Of a DNA stretch of 64,000 bases, positions 31,736-39,942 are shown one piece after another (the stretch's first letter is position 1; each line of letters begins with the position of its first letter). The stretch is taken from positions 3,906,001-3,970,000 of the forward strand of contig NZ_CP083950.1 of assembly GCF_006439395.2 (NCBI RefSeq). The letters run 5' to 3'. Below the pieces are notes generated by a model that was not told the origin of the DNA, did not search any database, and saw only the letters and a program-made list of their open reading frames with translations. Source of the stretch: Mesorhizobium sp. B4-1-4. GTDB taxonomy: Bacteria > Pseudomonadota > Alphaproteobacteria > Rhizobiales > Rhizobiaceae. Both the position numbers and the translations under genes were made by a program.

Positions 31736-33574
31736 ATGCGCATGATGTTTGGTCGGCGGCTTGCGGCACCGGCGTCCGGTCAGGGCGCGGCCGAGCTTGG
31801 CGATCTGCCGGAATGGAACCTTGCCGACCTCTATGCCGGCATGGACGCGCCGGAACTGAAGCGTGACATCGCCAGGGCCGCCGCCGACGCGATTGCGTTC
31901 GAAACGCGCTGGAAGGGCACGCTCGCCACCGAGGCCGGGCGCGGCGGCGCCGGCAGGCTGGGCGAGGCGCTGGTTGCCTATGAAGCACTGGAAGAGCTGA
32001 TCGGCCGCATCGTCTCCTATGCCGGCCTGATCTATGCCGGCAACACCGCCGACCCGCAGCGCGCCAAGCTCTATGGCGACGTCCAGGAGAAGATGACCGA
32101 CGCCAGCGCGCATCTTTTGTTCTTCGCGCTCGAACTGAACCTGATCGACGACGCCGCGATCGAAGGAGCGCTCGTTGCCGACCCGGTGTTCGGCCACTAC
32201 CGGCCCTGGGTGCTCGACCTTCGCATGGACAAACCTTACCAGCTCGAGGATCGCGTCGAGCAGCTTTTCCACGAGAAGTCGATCACCGGGCGCGGCGCCT
32301 GGAACCGCTTGTTCGACGAGACGATGACCGACCTCCGTTTCGACGTCGATGGCGAGGAGCTGACACTGGAGCCAGCGCTGAACCGCCTGCAGGATGCCGA
32401 TGGTGAGGTGCGCCGCCGGGCCTCCGAGGCGCTGGCCGCGACCTTCCGCAAGAATCTGCGCACCTTCACGCTGATCACTAACACGCTGGCCAAGGACAAG
32501 GAAATCTCCGACCGCTGGCGCGGATTCGAGGACATCGCCGATTCACGTCACCTTGCCAACCGGGTCGAGCGTGGCGTGGTCGACGCGCTTGCCACCGCGG
32601 TGCGCGAGGCCTATCCGCGCCTGTCGCATCGCTATTACGCGATGAAAGCGCGCTGGCTTGGCATGGAGGTGATGAACCACTGGGACCGCAACGCGCCTCT
32701 GCCGGAGACGCCGCAGGCGGTGATCGGCTGGGATGAGGCCAGGAACACGGTGCTCTCGGCTTACCATCGCTTCTCGCCCGAAATGGCCGAGATCGCACGC
32801 ACCTTCTTCGACCGCAACTGGATCGACGCCCCGGTGCGCCCGGGCAAGTCGCCGGGCGCCTTCGCGCACCCGACCGTGCCCTCCGCGCACCCCTATGTGT
32901 TGCTCAACTACATGGGCAAGCCGCGCGACGTGATGACGCTGGCGCATGAGCTTGGTCACGGCGTGCACCAGGTACTGGCCGCCGGCCAGGGGGCACTGAT
33001 GGCCTCGACACCGCTGACGCTGGCCGAGACGGCCTCCGTCTTCGGCGAGATGCTGACCTTTCGTTCGCTGCTCGAGCGGACCACGGACAGGCGTGAGCGC
33101 AAGGCCATGCTCGCCCAGAAGGTCGAGGACATGATCAACACGGTGGTGCGCCAGATCGCCTTCTACGAATTCGAGCGCAAGGTGCATGCCGAGCGCCGCA
33201 ACGGCGAACTGACATCCGACAGGCTCGGCCAGTTCTGGCTGGAGGTGCAGGCCGAGAGCCTGGGGCCCGCGATCAAGTTGCGCGAGGGCTACGAGGTCTT
33301 CTGGACCTACATTCCGCACTTCATCCACTCGCCCTTCTACGTCTACGCCTATGCTTTCGGCGACTGCCTGGTGAACTCGCTCTACGCCGTCTACCAGAAT
33401 GCCGAGCGGGGCTTCCAGGACAAGTATTTCGAGATGTTGCGCGCCGGCGGCACCAAGCATCACTCCGAGCTTCTGGCGCCTTTCGGGCTCGACGCCACCG
33501 ATCCCGCCTTCTGGCAGATCGGACTTGGCGTGATCGGCGGCCTGATCGACGAACTGGAAGCACTGGACGGCTGA
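31736..33574 (+). CDS. pepF: Oligoendopeptidase F family zinc metallopeptidase
   Basis: Cytoplasmic M3 family peptidase (612 residues) that degrades oligopeptides of moderate length. The zinc site is in MTLAHELGHGVHQVLAAGQG near residue 405, with the third ligand Glu in PLTLAETASVFGEMLTF. The N-terminal half shows the PepF family helical region (ELGDLPEWNLADLYAGMDAP onward), and the C-terminus has the conserved FIHSPFYVYAYAFGDCLV. ATG at 31736 is chosen because AAAGG stands eight bases upstream; the TTG two codons earlier is too close to it. It is divergent from the response regulator, with about 170 bases between. No operon partners. Confidence 0.95.
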   Translation: MRMMFGRRLAAPASGQGAAELGDLPEWNLADLYAGMDAPELKRDIARAAADAIAFETRWKGTLATEAGRGGAGRLGEALVAYEALEELIGRIVSYAGLIYAGNTADPQRAKLYGDVQEKMTDASAHLLFFALELNLIDDAAIEGALVADPVFGHYRPWVLDLRMDKPYQLEDRVEQLFHEKSITGRGAWNRLFDETMTDLRFDVDGEELTLEPALNRLQDADGEVRRRASEALAATFRKNLRTFTLITNTLAKDKEISDRWRGFEDIADSRHLANRVERGVVDALATAVREAYPRLSHRYYAMKARWLGMEVMNHWDRNAPLPETPQAVIGWDEARNTVLSAYHRFSPEMAEIARTFFDRNWIDAPVRPGKSPGAFAHPTVPSAHPYVLLNYMGKPRDVMTLAHELGHGVHQVLAAGQGALMASTPLTLAETASVFGEMLTFRSLLERTTDRRERKAMLAQKVEDMINTVVRQIAFYEFERKVHAERRNGELTSDRLGQFWLEVQAESLGPAIKLREGYEVFWTYIPHFIHSPFYVYAYAFGDCLVNSLYAVYQNAERGFQDKYFEMLRAGGTKHHSELLAPFGLDATDPAFWQIGLGVIGGLIDELEALDG

Positions 33575-33937
33575 TATGTCTCTCGTCCGCGAAGAACAGT
33601 TTCGCCGGAAAACGTGCTGGAACCACATTATTCTTGTCCTAAATATTTGTTCTTGAAGAACTCTCCGCGAAAGTTTTCGGATAGCTTTCCGTAAGCTCTA
33701 TGATAGCCTTCGCTGCAAGTTCAGCCGGAGCGCGTGCGGATCGGCGGGGAAAATCTCAGCCGGCCGTGGCGCTCAGGCGAACGCGACAACGGCCGTTGGC
33801 CACAGGCAGGCAAAGCCGATCGCCGACAGCTCGACCGAAGCAGGCTGTTCCGCGAGCCGTGGAACCACCATCGAGTAGTCCCGCCGAAAGTCATGGCCTC
33901 ATGCCACGGCAGACGGACCTGACTGGAGAGAGAGACA
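33575..33937. other. Gene-free region upstream of the HhH membrane protein
   Basis: No gene is evident in these 363 bases. An AT-rich patch (about 33627-33660) includes a perfect dyad GTTCTT-G-AAGAAC (33649-33661), which could be a promoter or operator area. The end of the stretch carries GGAGAGAGAGAC before the next start codon. Confidence 0.55.
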
Positions 33938-34711
33938 ATGGGCACTTTTTTCTACATGCTCCTGGCGTTCCTTGTGGGTGTACTGGTTGGCTGGTTCCTC
34001 TGGGGCCGGCTGCGCGGTGAGCTCGACAGCCTGCGCGGCGACCTCGACCGCACCCGTGGCGAGCGCGACAGGCTGCGTGCCGACAGCGACCGCCTGACCG
34101 GCGAACTCAATGCATGTGGCAAGACCCGCGCCGATCTCGAGCGCCAGTTGCGCGAGGCGCAGGCTTCCTCGGGAACCGGCGCGGCAAAGGCCAGTCAGTC
34201 GCCGGCAGCCCCGGTGTCGGCGCCGGCTGCTGCCAAATCCGCTCCGGCGGCGGCCAAGGCTGCGCCTGCCAAACCAGCCGCGAAGGCCGCGCCAGCGACC
34301 ACAGCCAAATCGGCCGCGCCGAAGCCATCCGCTCCAGCCAAACCGGCCGCGAGCAAGCCCGCAGTCTCCCCAGCTTCGGCAACAAAGAGTTCGGCCGCGT
34401 CCAGGCCGGTAGCCGCCAAGAAGGCTGCACCGGCGGCAGTCAAGCCGGCAGCGGCAAAGCCCGACAATCTGCGCCGGTTGATCGGCATCGGCCCGGTCAA
34501 CGAGAAGCTGCTCAGGGGACAAGGCGTGACCAGCTTCGCCCAGATCGCAGCCTGGACGGCCGACGACATCGAGCGGATCGAACACGCCCTGCAATTCGGC
34601 GGTCGCGTCGAACGCGAGCGCTGGGTCGAACAGGCCAAGCTGCTGGCCGCCGGCGACGAGAGGGAATTCGCCCGGCGCTTCCCCAGCGCGGGAACTTCCA
34701 GCAATAGCTGA
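33938..34711 (+). CDS. Membrane-anchored coiled-coil protein with Ala/Pro/Lys-rich linker and C-terminal helix-hairpin-helix domain
   Basis: A 257-residue protein with an unusual layout. One membrane helix (FYMLLAFLVGVLVGWFLWG) leads into a charged coiled coil (residues about 25-75, GELDSLRGDLDRTRGERDRL). A 100-residue Ala/Pro/Lys/Ser linker follows (KAAPAKPAAKAAPATT and similar). The final 75 residues are a helix-hairpin-helix domain (NLRRLIGIGPVNEKLLRGQG, then VTSFAQIAAWTADDIERIEH) like those in DNA-binding and ribosomal-protein-linked predicted proteins. The last part would reach the cytoplasm and could touch nucleic acid. GGAGAGAGAGACA precedes the ATG. A terminator follows. The function is unknown; similar genes are common in Rhizobiales, as I recall. 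Confidence 0.85.
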   Translation: MGTFFYMLLAFLVGVLVGWFLWGRLRGELDSLRGDLDRTRGERDRLRADSDRLTGELNACGKTRADLERQLREAQASSGTGAAKASQSPAAPVSAPAAAKSAPAAAKAAPAKPAAKAAPATTAKSAAPKPSAPAKPAASKPAVSPASATKSSAASRPVAAKKAAPAAVKPAAAKPDNLRRLIGIGPVNEKLLRGQGVTSFAQIAAWTADDIERIEHALQFGGRVERERWVEQAKLLAAGDEREFARRFPSAGTSSNS

Positions 34712-34732
34712 ACAGCCAAGGCAAGGTCAGCA

Positions 34733-34766
34733 ACCGGCGACGCCACGGGCGCCGCCGGTTTTCTTT
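34733..34766 (+). terminator. Rho-independent terminator of the HhH protein gene
   Basis: ACCGGCG-A-CGCC pairs with GGCG-C-CGCCGGT around an ACG loop (34733-34759), followed by TTTTCTTT. It starts 22 bases after the stop codon. Confidence 0.88.
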
Positions 34767-34894
34767 GCCGGCAGGGCAGGTCGCCTAAAGGTCGGCTCAT
34801 AGGTCGGCTTTGAGGGACAGGGCGCCGTTCCCTCGATTGCGCGCGGCCGGCCCCCCATATAGAGCCATCGTCGGCCTAATCGATCCCGGTTCCC

Positions 34895-36040
34895 ATGTCC
34901 CTGCCCGCCGCCATTTTCCGCAACGACGACAGCGCGCGCCAGCTCGTTTTCGACCGGCCGGCCGACATCATCGTGGCGCATGGCGCCCGGGATTTCGCGC
35001 CGGCGCTGCAGGCCGCGCAAGCCGCGCACGACACCGGCAAATGGCTGGCCGGCTATTTCTCCTACGAAGCGGGTTACCTGCTCGAGCCGAAACTTGTGCC
35101 CCTGCTGCCGGAGGGGCGCCGGGCGCCGCTGGTCTGCCTTGGCGTCTTCGATGCGCCGGTCGAGGAGGCGGTGCGTGAACGCACGGCTGCGGCGACCAAT
35201 GGCCCGATCTTCGATGCAAGGGCGGCCTGGTCGTTCGACGACTATGAGAAGCGCTTTACGCGGCTGCACCAGCACATCAGGCAAGGCGATTGCTACCAGG
35301 GCAATCTGACCTTTCCGGTGCAGGCGCAATGGTCGGGCGATCCGCTGGCAGCCTTCGACGCACTGACCGAACGCCAGCCGGTGAAATATGGCGCGCTGGT
35401 CGCGCTGGAGGGCCCGATCGTGCTGTCGCGCTCGCCCGAACTCTTCTTCGAAATCGACGCCGGTGGCATCATCGAGACCCATCCGATGAAGGGCACCGCG
35501 CCGCGCGGCGCGACCAAGGCCGAAGACGAGCGGCAGAAGAACTTCCTGCGCAACGACGAAAAGAACCAGGCCGAGAATCGGATGATCGTCGATCTCCTGC
35601 GCAACGACATCTCGCTGATCAGCGAGGTCGGCACGCTGGAGGTGCCGGAACTGTTCCGCATCGAGAGCTATCCGACCGTTCACCAGATGGTCAGCGACGT
35701 CAAGGCGAAGCTGCTGCCCGGTCTTACCATCCGCCAGATCTTCGCGGCGTTGTTTCCCTGCGGCTCGATCACCGGGGCGCCAAAAATCCGCGCCATGGAA
35801 ATCCTGCACGATCTGGAAGGCATGCCGCGCGACGTCTATTGCGGCGCCATCGGCTGGATCGCTCCCGGAGGCACCATGCGCTTTTCGGTGGCGATCCGCA
35901 CCATCTCGCTCTTTGCCAATGGCGAGGCCGTCTACAATGTCGGCGGCGGCATCGTTTTCGATTCGGTCGCCGAAGAGGAGTATCAGGAGTGTCTGCTCAA
36001 AGCCCGCTTCGCGACGGGGACACCGCCGATTTCGAGCTGA
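34895..36040 (+). CDS. pabB: Aminodeoxychorismate synthase component I
   Basis: Converts chorismate plus ammonia to 4-amino-4-deoxychorismate in 4-aminobenzoate (folate) synthesis (381 residues). The chorismate-binding core includes GDCYQGNLTFPVQAQWSGD, then FFEIDAGGIIETHPMKGTAP with the catalytic Lys of the PIKGT-type motif. Further on are RNDEKNQAENRMIVDLLRND and FPCGSITGAPKIRAMEILHD. The N-terminal tryptophan-pocket half of longer PabB/TrpE proteins is short here, as is typical for this rhizobial form. Its 3' end overlaps the next gene by 52 bases in a different frame, implying coupled synthesis with the lyase. Glutamine amidotransferase PabA is not in the window. Confidence 0.94.
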   Translation: MSLPAAIFRNDDSARQLVFDRPADIIVAHGARDFAPALQAAQAAHDTGKWLAGYFSYEAGYLLEPKLVPLLPEGRRAPLVCLGVFDAPVEEAVRERTAAATNGPIFDARAAWSFDDYEKRFTRLHQHIRQGDCYQGNLTFPVQAQWSGDPLAAFDALTERQPVKYGALVALEGPIVLSRSPELFFEIDAGGIIETHPMKGTAPRGATKAEDERQKNFLRNDEKNQAENRMIVDLLRNDISLISEVGTLEVPELFRIESYPTVHQMVSDVKAKLLPGLTIRQIFAALFPCGSITGAPKIRAMEILHDLEGMPRDVYCGAIGWIAPGGTMRFSVAIRTISLFANGEAVYNVGGGIVFDSVAEEEYQECLLKARFATGTPPISS

Positions 36041-36651
36041 TCGAGACCATGCGCTGGGAGCCGGGGACGGGCTTCCTGCGCTTCGATCGCCACCTTGCGC
36101 GGCTCTATGGTTCGGCGGCGGAGCTCGGCTTTGCCTGCGATCCGCGAAGGATCGCGGAGGTGTTGAGCGACGCCCTCGATGGCGCCCGTGGCGCCATGCG
36201 CACCCGGCTTGCCTTGTCGCGCAACGGCGACGCGACCGCCTCGGCGCAGCCTTATGAACCGCTCGCCGCCGACAAGGTCTGGATGCTGCGACTGGCGCGA
36301 ACGAGGCTCGATTCGAACAACAAGCTGCTGCGCCACAAGACCAGCCGGCGCCAACTCTACACCCATGCCCGCTCCGAATATCTCGTCAACCAGGCCGACG
36401 AGGTGATCCTGGCCAATGAGCGAGGCGAAATCTGCGAGGGCACCATCACCAATATCTTCGCCGATTTCGGCGACGGCGTGCTGGCAACACCCCGGCTCGA
36501 CTGTGGCTTGCTGCCTGGCGTACTGCGCGAGGCGCTTCTGGATGAAGGCCGGGCCGAGGAAGCAATCTACAGCTACGATGATCTGATGTTGGCCAAGGCG
36601 GTGTTCGTCGGCAATTCGCTGCGCGGCCTGATCCCGGCGAGGCTGGCCTGA
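35989..36651 (+). CDS. pabC: Aminotransferase class IV (4-amino-4-deoxychorismate lyase-like, PabC)
   Basis: PLP enzyme (220 residues) of fold type IV that would release pyruvate from aminodeoxychorismate to give 4-aminobenzoate. Landmarks are FELIETMRWEPGTGFLRFDR at the N-terminus, the PLP-binding Lys in LDSNNKLLRHKTSRRQLYTH, and the cofactor-binding segment ANERGEICEGTITNIFADFG, with GLLPGVLREALLDEG after it. The start is taken as GTG at 35989, eight bases after GAGGAG, within the end of pabB. The frame is open much further upstream but that part is antisense-like. The lyase reaction is inferred from coupling to pabB; a branched-chain or D-amino-acid aminotransferase role is less likely. 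Confidence 0.85.
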   Translation: MSAQSPLRDGDTADFELIETMRWEPGTGFLRFDRHLARLYGSAAELGFACDPRRIAEVLSDALDGARGAMRTRLALSRNGDATASAQPYEPLAADKVWMLRLARTRLDSNNKLLRHKTSRRQLYTHARSEYLVNQADEVILANERGEICEGTITNIFADFGDGVLATPRLDCGLLPGVLREALLDEGRAEEAIYSYDDLMLAKAVFVGNSLRGLIPARLA

Positions 36652-36666
36652 CAGGCGGCCCGGAGA

Positions 36667-37614
36667 ATGCGACAGTCGAAAATGAGTCTTCGCCAGCCCA
36701 CCCATACGCCCTATGACGGCTCCTCGAAACTCTTCACCATCGGGCTGAAGCCGCTCGACCCCGCGGACTGGATCGAGATCGACGACCATCTGCCGGCGTA
36801 TCTCGCCGAGAAGCGCCGGCTTTACGCCGAAATTCCGGAGCGGGTCTTCGTCCAGGAGGACGGGACTCGCGATGCCCAGCAGGAAGTGCTCGACCTGCTC
36901 GGCGCATACCTGCCTCAGAGATTTCCGGGCACCTATAGGCGCACCGATGCGGGCATCGAAATTGTGGGCGCCACGAAGCAACCTGCCCTGCCTTCCGGTA
37001 TCTGCAGCGCACCGCTCGTCGAAGCCTCCCTGCTGGTTCAGGAAGACCTGATCCTGATGCGCCGCGACGACAGCGGCTGGCGGCTCGCCGCGGGTTCGCT
37101 GTGCTTCCCTTCGTCCTGGTCGCTCAATGAAAAATTCGGCAAGCCGCTGCAGCAGATCCACGCGCCGGTGCCGGGCTTCGGCCCGGGCACCAGGCCGGCT
37201 GAATTGATCAACCGCATGTTCGACGGCCTGCAGGGGCAAGCCGTCGAACGCTACAACTGGTCGATCCAGTCGGGCGGTGCGCTCTACCATCCGCTGTCCA
37301 ACGTCGAGCGCATCGACCGCGCCACGAACCGGCCGACACGCTTCCCCGACGGTGACGTCAAGGCGCACGCCTTCATCCGCGTCGAGCGCCAGACGCTGCG
37401 CAAGCTGCCCTCTTCGCGCGACATCCTGTTCACCATCCGAATCCATCTCGATCCGCTCGCCGTGCTGGCGCGGCACCCCGACCGGACGACGCTCGCAATG
37501 TCCTTTGCCGCCCAGCTTAAAGAACTCGATCTTGCCCAGCTCGACTACAAGGGCCTGACATCGGACCGCGATCGGCTGGTGTCGGTCCTTAACCACATGG
37601 CCAAGGATGGCTAG
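36667..37614 (+). CDS. DUF3445 protein (heme-dependent oxidative N-demethylase-like)
   Basis: A 315-residue protein of the DUF3445 family, whose characterised member is a heme-dependent oxidative N-demethylase that uses oxygen to strip N-methyl groups and release formaldehyde. Family landmarks are HTPYDGSSKLFTIGLKPLDP at the N-terminus, RDAQQEVLDLLGAYLPQRFP, the central AAGSLCFPSSWSLNEKFGKP, and HAFIRVERQTLRKLPSSRDI. GGAGA sits very close to the chosen ATG (36667); an ATG five codons later is an alternative. It begins 15 bases after pabC and may be co-transcribed. The reductase subunits of the known enzyme are not here, so the reaction is inferred only from the family. Confidence 0.85.
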   Translation: MRQSKMSLRQPTHTPYDGSSKLFTIGLKPLDPADWIEIDDHLPAYLAEKRRLYAEIPERVFVQEDGTRDAQQEVLDLLGAYLPQRFPGTYRRTDAGIEIVGATKQPALPSGICSAPLVEASLLVQEDLILMRRDDSGWRLAAGSLCFPSSWSLNEKFGKPLQQIHAPVPGFGPGTRPAELINRMFDGLQGQAVERYNWSIQSGGALYHPLSNVERIDRATNRPTRFPDGDVKAHAFIRVERQTLRKLPSSRDILFTIRIHLDPLAVLARHPDRTTLAMSFAAQLKELDLAQLDYKGLTSDRDRLVSVLNHMAKDG

Positions 37615-37725
37615 CCACGGGTTGGCGCTTTTCGCTGGTTTATGACAATGATCTGTGATGTAGCGCATGGCCGTTGGCGAAAATGCCTGGCTTTTTTGCA
37701 CGTGTCTGAAGGAGTGCTCGATAAA

Positions 37726-39171
37726 ATGGCGAATGAAAACTGGCCTGTTTACGGTGAGATCACCGGCCCTGTGGTGATGATCGGCTTCGGTTCGATCGGA
37801 CGGGGAACGCTGCCTCTCATCGAACGCCATTTCAAGTTCGACAAGTCGCGCATGACTGTCATCGACCCGCGCGATACCGACCGCAAGCTGCTCGACGAGC
37901 GCGGCATCGCCTTCGTCCAGGAAGCAGTGACCGAGAAGAACTACAAGAAGCTTTTGACGCCGCTTCTGACCAATGGCGGCGGCCAGGGCTTTTGCGTCAA
38001 CCTCTCAGTCGATACCGGTTCGGTGGACCTGATGAAGCTCTGCCGCAAGCTTGGCATGCTCTATATCGACACCGTCGTCGAGCCATGGCTGGGCTTCTAT
38101 TTCGATGCCAAGGCCGACAATGCCAGCCGCACCAACTATGCGTTGCGCGAAGCGCTGATCAAGGAAAAGCACGACAAGCCGGGCGGCGCCACCGCCGTCT
38201 CCACCTGCGGTGCCAACCCGGGCATGGTCTCGTGGTTCGTCAAGCAGGCGCTGGTCAACCTCGCCACCGACCTTGGCATGGACTTCTCGGAGCCGGCACA
38301 GGACGACCGTGAGGGCTGGGCCAAGCTGATGAAGAAGGCCGGCGTCAAGGGCATCCACATCGCCGAGCGTGACACCCAGCGCACCAAGAAGCCGAAGCCG
38401 ATGGATATGTTCTGGAACACCTGGTCGGTCGAGGGCTTCATCTCGGAAGGATTGCAGCCCGCCGAACTCGGCTGGGGCACGCACGAGAAGTGGATGCCGA
38501 AGAACGGCAAGAAGCACAAGCACGGCTCCAAGGCCGCGATCTATCTCGAGCAGGCCGGCGCCAACACGCGCGTGCGCTCCTGGTGCCCGACCCCGGGCGC
38601 CCAATACGGCCTGCTGGTGACGCATAACGAGGCGATCTCGATCGCCGATTTCTTCACCGTCCGCTCCAAGAAGGGCAAGGTTCAGTACCGGCCGACCTGC
38701 CACTATGCCTACCACCCCTGCAACGACGCGATGCTGTCGCTGGACGAGATGTTCGGCGCCGCCGGCAAGCCCCAGCCGGTGCACCACGTGCTTGACGAGA
38801 ACGAACTGGTCGACGGCGTCGACGAGCTCGGCGTCCTGCTCTACGGCCACGACAAGAACGCCTACTGGTACGGCTCGCAACTGTCGCTCGCCGAGGCGCG
38901 CAAGCTGGCGCCCTATCAGAATGCCACCGGCATGCAGGTCACCTCGGCGGTTCTGGCCGGCATGGTCTGGGCGCTGGAAAATCCTCAGGCCGGCATCGTC
39001 GAAGCCGACGAGATGGATTACAGGCGCTGCCTGGACGTGCAGTTGCCTTATCTCGGGCCGGTCAAGGGTTACTATACCGATTGGACGCCGCTCGACCGGC
39101 GCCCGGGCCTCTTCCCCGAGGACCTCGACCGTAGCGACCCGTGGCAATTCCGCAACATCCTCGTCCGATAG
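37726..39171 (+). CDS. hss: Homospermidine synthase
   Basis: NAD-dependent enzyme (481 residues) that joins two putrescine units (or putrescine and spermidine) to give sym-homospermidine, a main polyamine of rhizobia. The Rossmann motif is at the N-terminus (GPVVMIGFGSIGRGTLPLIE). Conserved interior segments include VDTGSVDLMKLCRKLGMLYI, STCGANPGMVSWFVKQALVN, WNTWSVEGFISEGLQPAELG and RPTCHYAYHPCNDAMLSLDE. ATG at 37726 gives the family's length and N-terminus (MANENWPVYGEITG); AAGGAG lies 11 bases upstream. The longer frame adds 28 residues without similarity. It is monocistronic and functionally linked to odc and the PotABCD-type importer in this window. Confidence 0.96.
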   Translation: MANENWPVYGEITGPVVMIGFGSIGRGTLPLIERHFKFDKSRMTVIDPRDTDRKLLDERGIAFVQEAVTEKNYKKLLTPLLTNGGGQGFCVNLSVDTGSVDLMKLCRKLGMLYIDTVVEPWLGFYFDAKADNASRTNYALREALIKEKHDKPGGATAVSTCGANPGMVSWFVKQALVNLATDLGMDFSEPAQDDREGWAKLMKKAGVKGIHIAERDTQRTKKPKPMDMFWNTWSVEGFISEGLQPAELGWGTHEKWMPKNGKKHKHGSKAAIYLEQAGANTRVRSWCPTPGAQYGLLVTHNEAISIADFFTVRSKKGKVQYRPTCHYAYHPCNDAMLSLDEMFGAAGKPQPVHHVLDENELVDGVDELGVLLYGHDKNAYWYGSQLSLAEARKLAPYQNATGMQVTSAVLAGMVWALENPQAGIVEADEMDYRRCLDVQLPYLGPVKGYYTDWTPLDRRPGLFPEDLDRSDPWQFRNILVR

Positions 39172-39352
39172 CATCGCGCGCACCCTGCCCCATTGCCTTG
39201 CAATCGCCCGGAAATCGGGCGATTGAAGAGATGCGGCCTGGGCAGCGTGCGTCTTGTGGGACGCACGCCCGCTCCAGCACTTTGGACGTTCGCATCATGC
39301 CTTCCAAAATCGGATCTGATCTTTGGGCTGATGCGTTTGGAGAGGATTTCAC

Positions 39353-39730
39353 ATGACTATTGCGCGCAAAGTTCTTTCGATGGGCGTGGCGGGCGCCATT
39401 TCCACGATGCTCGCGGCCTGTGCCACCAGCGGTCCGGACGCGCCGCCGATGGCAGCCGCGCCGAAAGGCGTCGAAGGGTCGTGGATCGATGCCAAGGGCA
39501 CCGGCTTGTCGACCTTCAATGGCGGAAAGTTCACGACCGTCGCCACCGATACCGGCCAGAAGCTTGCCGATGGCAGCTACACGATGACCGGCCCAACCTC
39601 GGTGCAGATCAACGGCACCTCGCTGATCCGCCAGACCGGCGTCAGCTTCAACTGCCTGCTGGTGTCCACCAGCCAGCTGAACTGCACCAGTTCAGCCGGC
39701 CAGAACTTCGTGCTGACACGGCGCGTCTGA
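39353..39730 (+). CDS. omp10: Outer membrane lipoprotein, Omp10-like (protease-inhibitor-like fold)
   Basis: A 125-residue lipoprotein. The lipobox LAAC is at residues about 20-23 after a signal peptide (VLSMGVAGAISTMLAAC). The mature part holds KGVEGSWIDAKGTGLSTFNG, GQKLADGSYTMTGPTSVQIN and the tail VSTSQLNCTSSAGQNFVLTR. This closely follows Brucella Omp10 as I remember it (GIEGSWVDPNG..., LNCTSSAG...). That protein belongs to a small outer-membrane lipoprotein family found in Rhizobiales. Two cysteines besides the lipid one (SFNCLLV and LNCTS) are likely paired. GGAGAGG lies before the ATG, and a strong terminator follows 23 bases after the stop. Confidence 0.87.
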   Translation: MTIARKVLSMGVAGAISTMLAACATSGPDAPPMAAAPKGVEGSWIDAKGTGLSTFNGGKFTTVATDTGQKLADGSYTMTGPTSVQINGTSLIRQTGVSFNCLLVSTSQLNCTSSAGQNFVLTRRV

Positions 39731-39752
39731 ACCAGCAGACATCGAGCTCATC

Positions 39753-39786
39753 GGGGACGGCGCCACTGGCCGCCGTCCTTTTTTTG
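39753..39786 (+). terminator. Rho-independent terminator of the Omp10-like gene
   Basis: GGACGGCG (39755-39762) pairs with CGCCGTCC (39771-39778) around an eight-base loop, followed by seven T's (39779-39785). Confidence 0.92.
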
Positions 39787-39791
39787 CGCCG

Positions 39792-39839
39792 GCAAATACC
39801 CCGGGTTTTGCGCTTGCAAATACCCCGGGTTTTGCGCTT
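39792..39839. repeat. Tandem direct repeat, 24 bases x 2
   Basis: Two exact adjacent copies of a 24-base unit beginning GCAAATACCCCGGG (39792-39815 and 39816-39839), each centred on the palindrome CCCGGG. They lie between a terminator and the promoter area of the 5'-nucleotidase gene. No third copy is seen. Confidence 0.9.
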
Positions 39840-39942
39840 GCCTCAGCCGGAACACGATGGGAACATGGTCAAAACGCGGGCTGTTATATCCCAGTCAAGC
39901 AAGCGCGTTAAACGCCTCTGATCAGCCTGTCGGGAGACGAAG

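Noticed and set aside
33649..33661. GTTCTT-G-AAGAAC dyad considered as a heat-shock (CIRCE) or LexA operator.
   Set aside because: It is too short for CIRCE and lacks the direct GTTC-N7-GTTC arrangement of alphaproteobacterial LexA boxes; no heat-shock or SOS gene follows.
39792..39839. Tandem repeat considered as the start of a CRISPR array.
   Set aside because: Only two adjacent units with no spacers, and no cas genes in the window.
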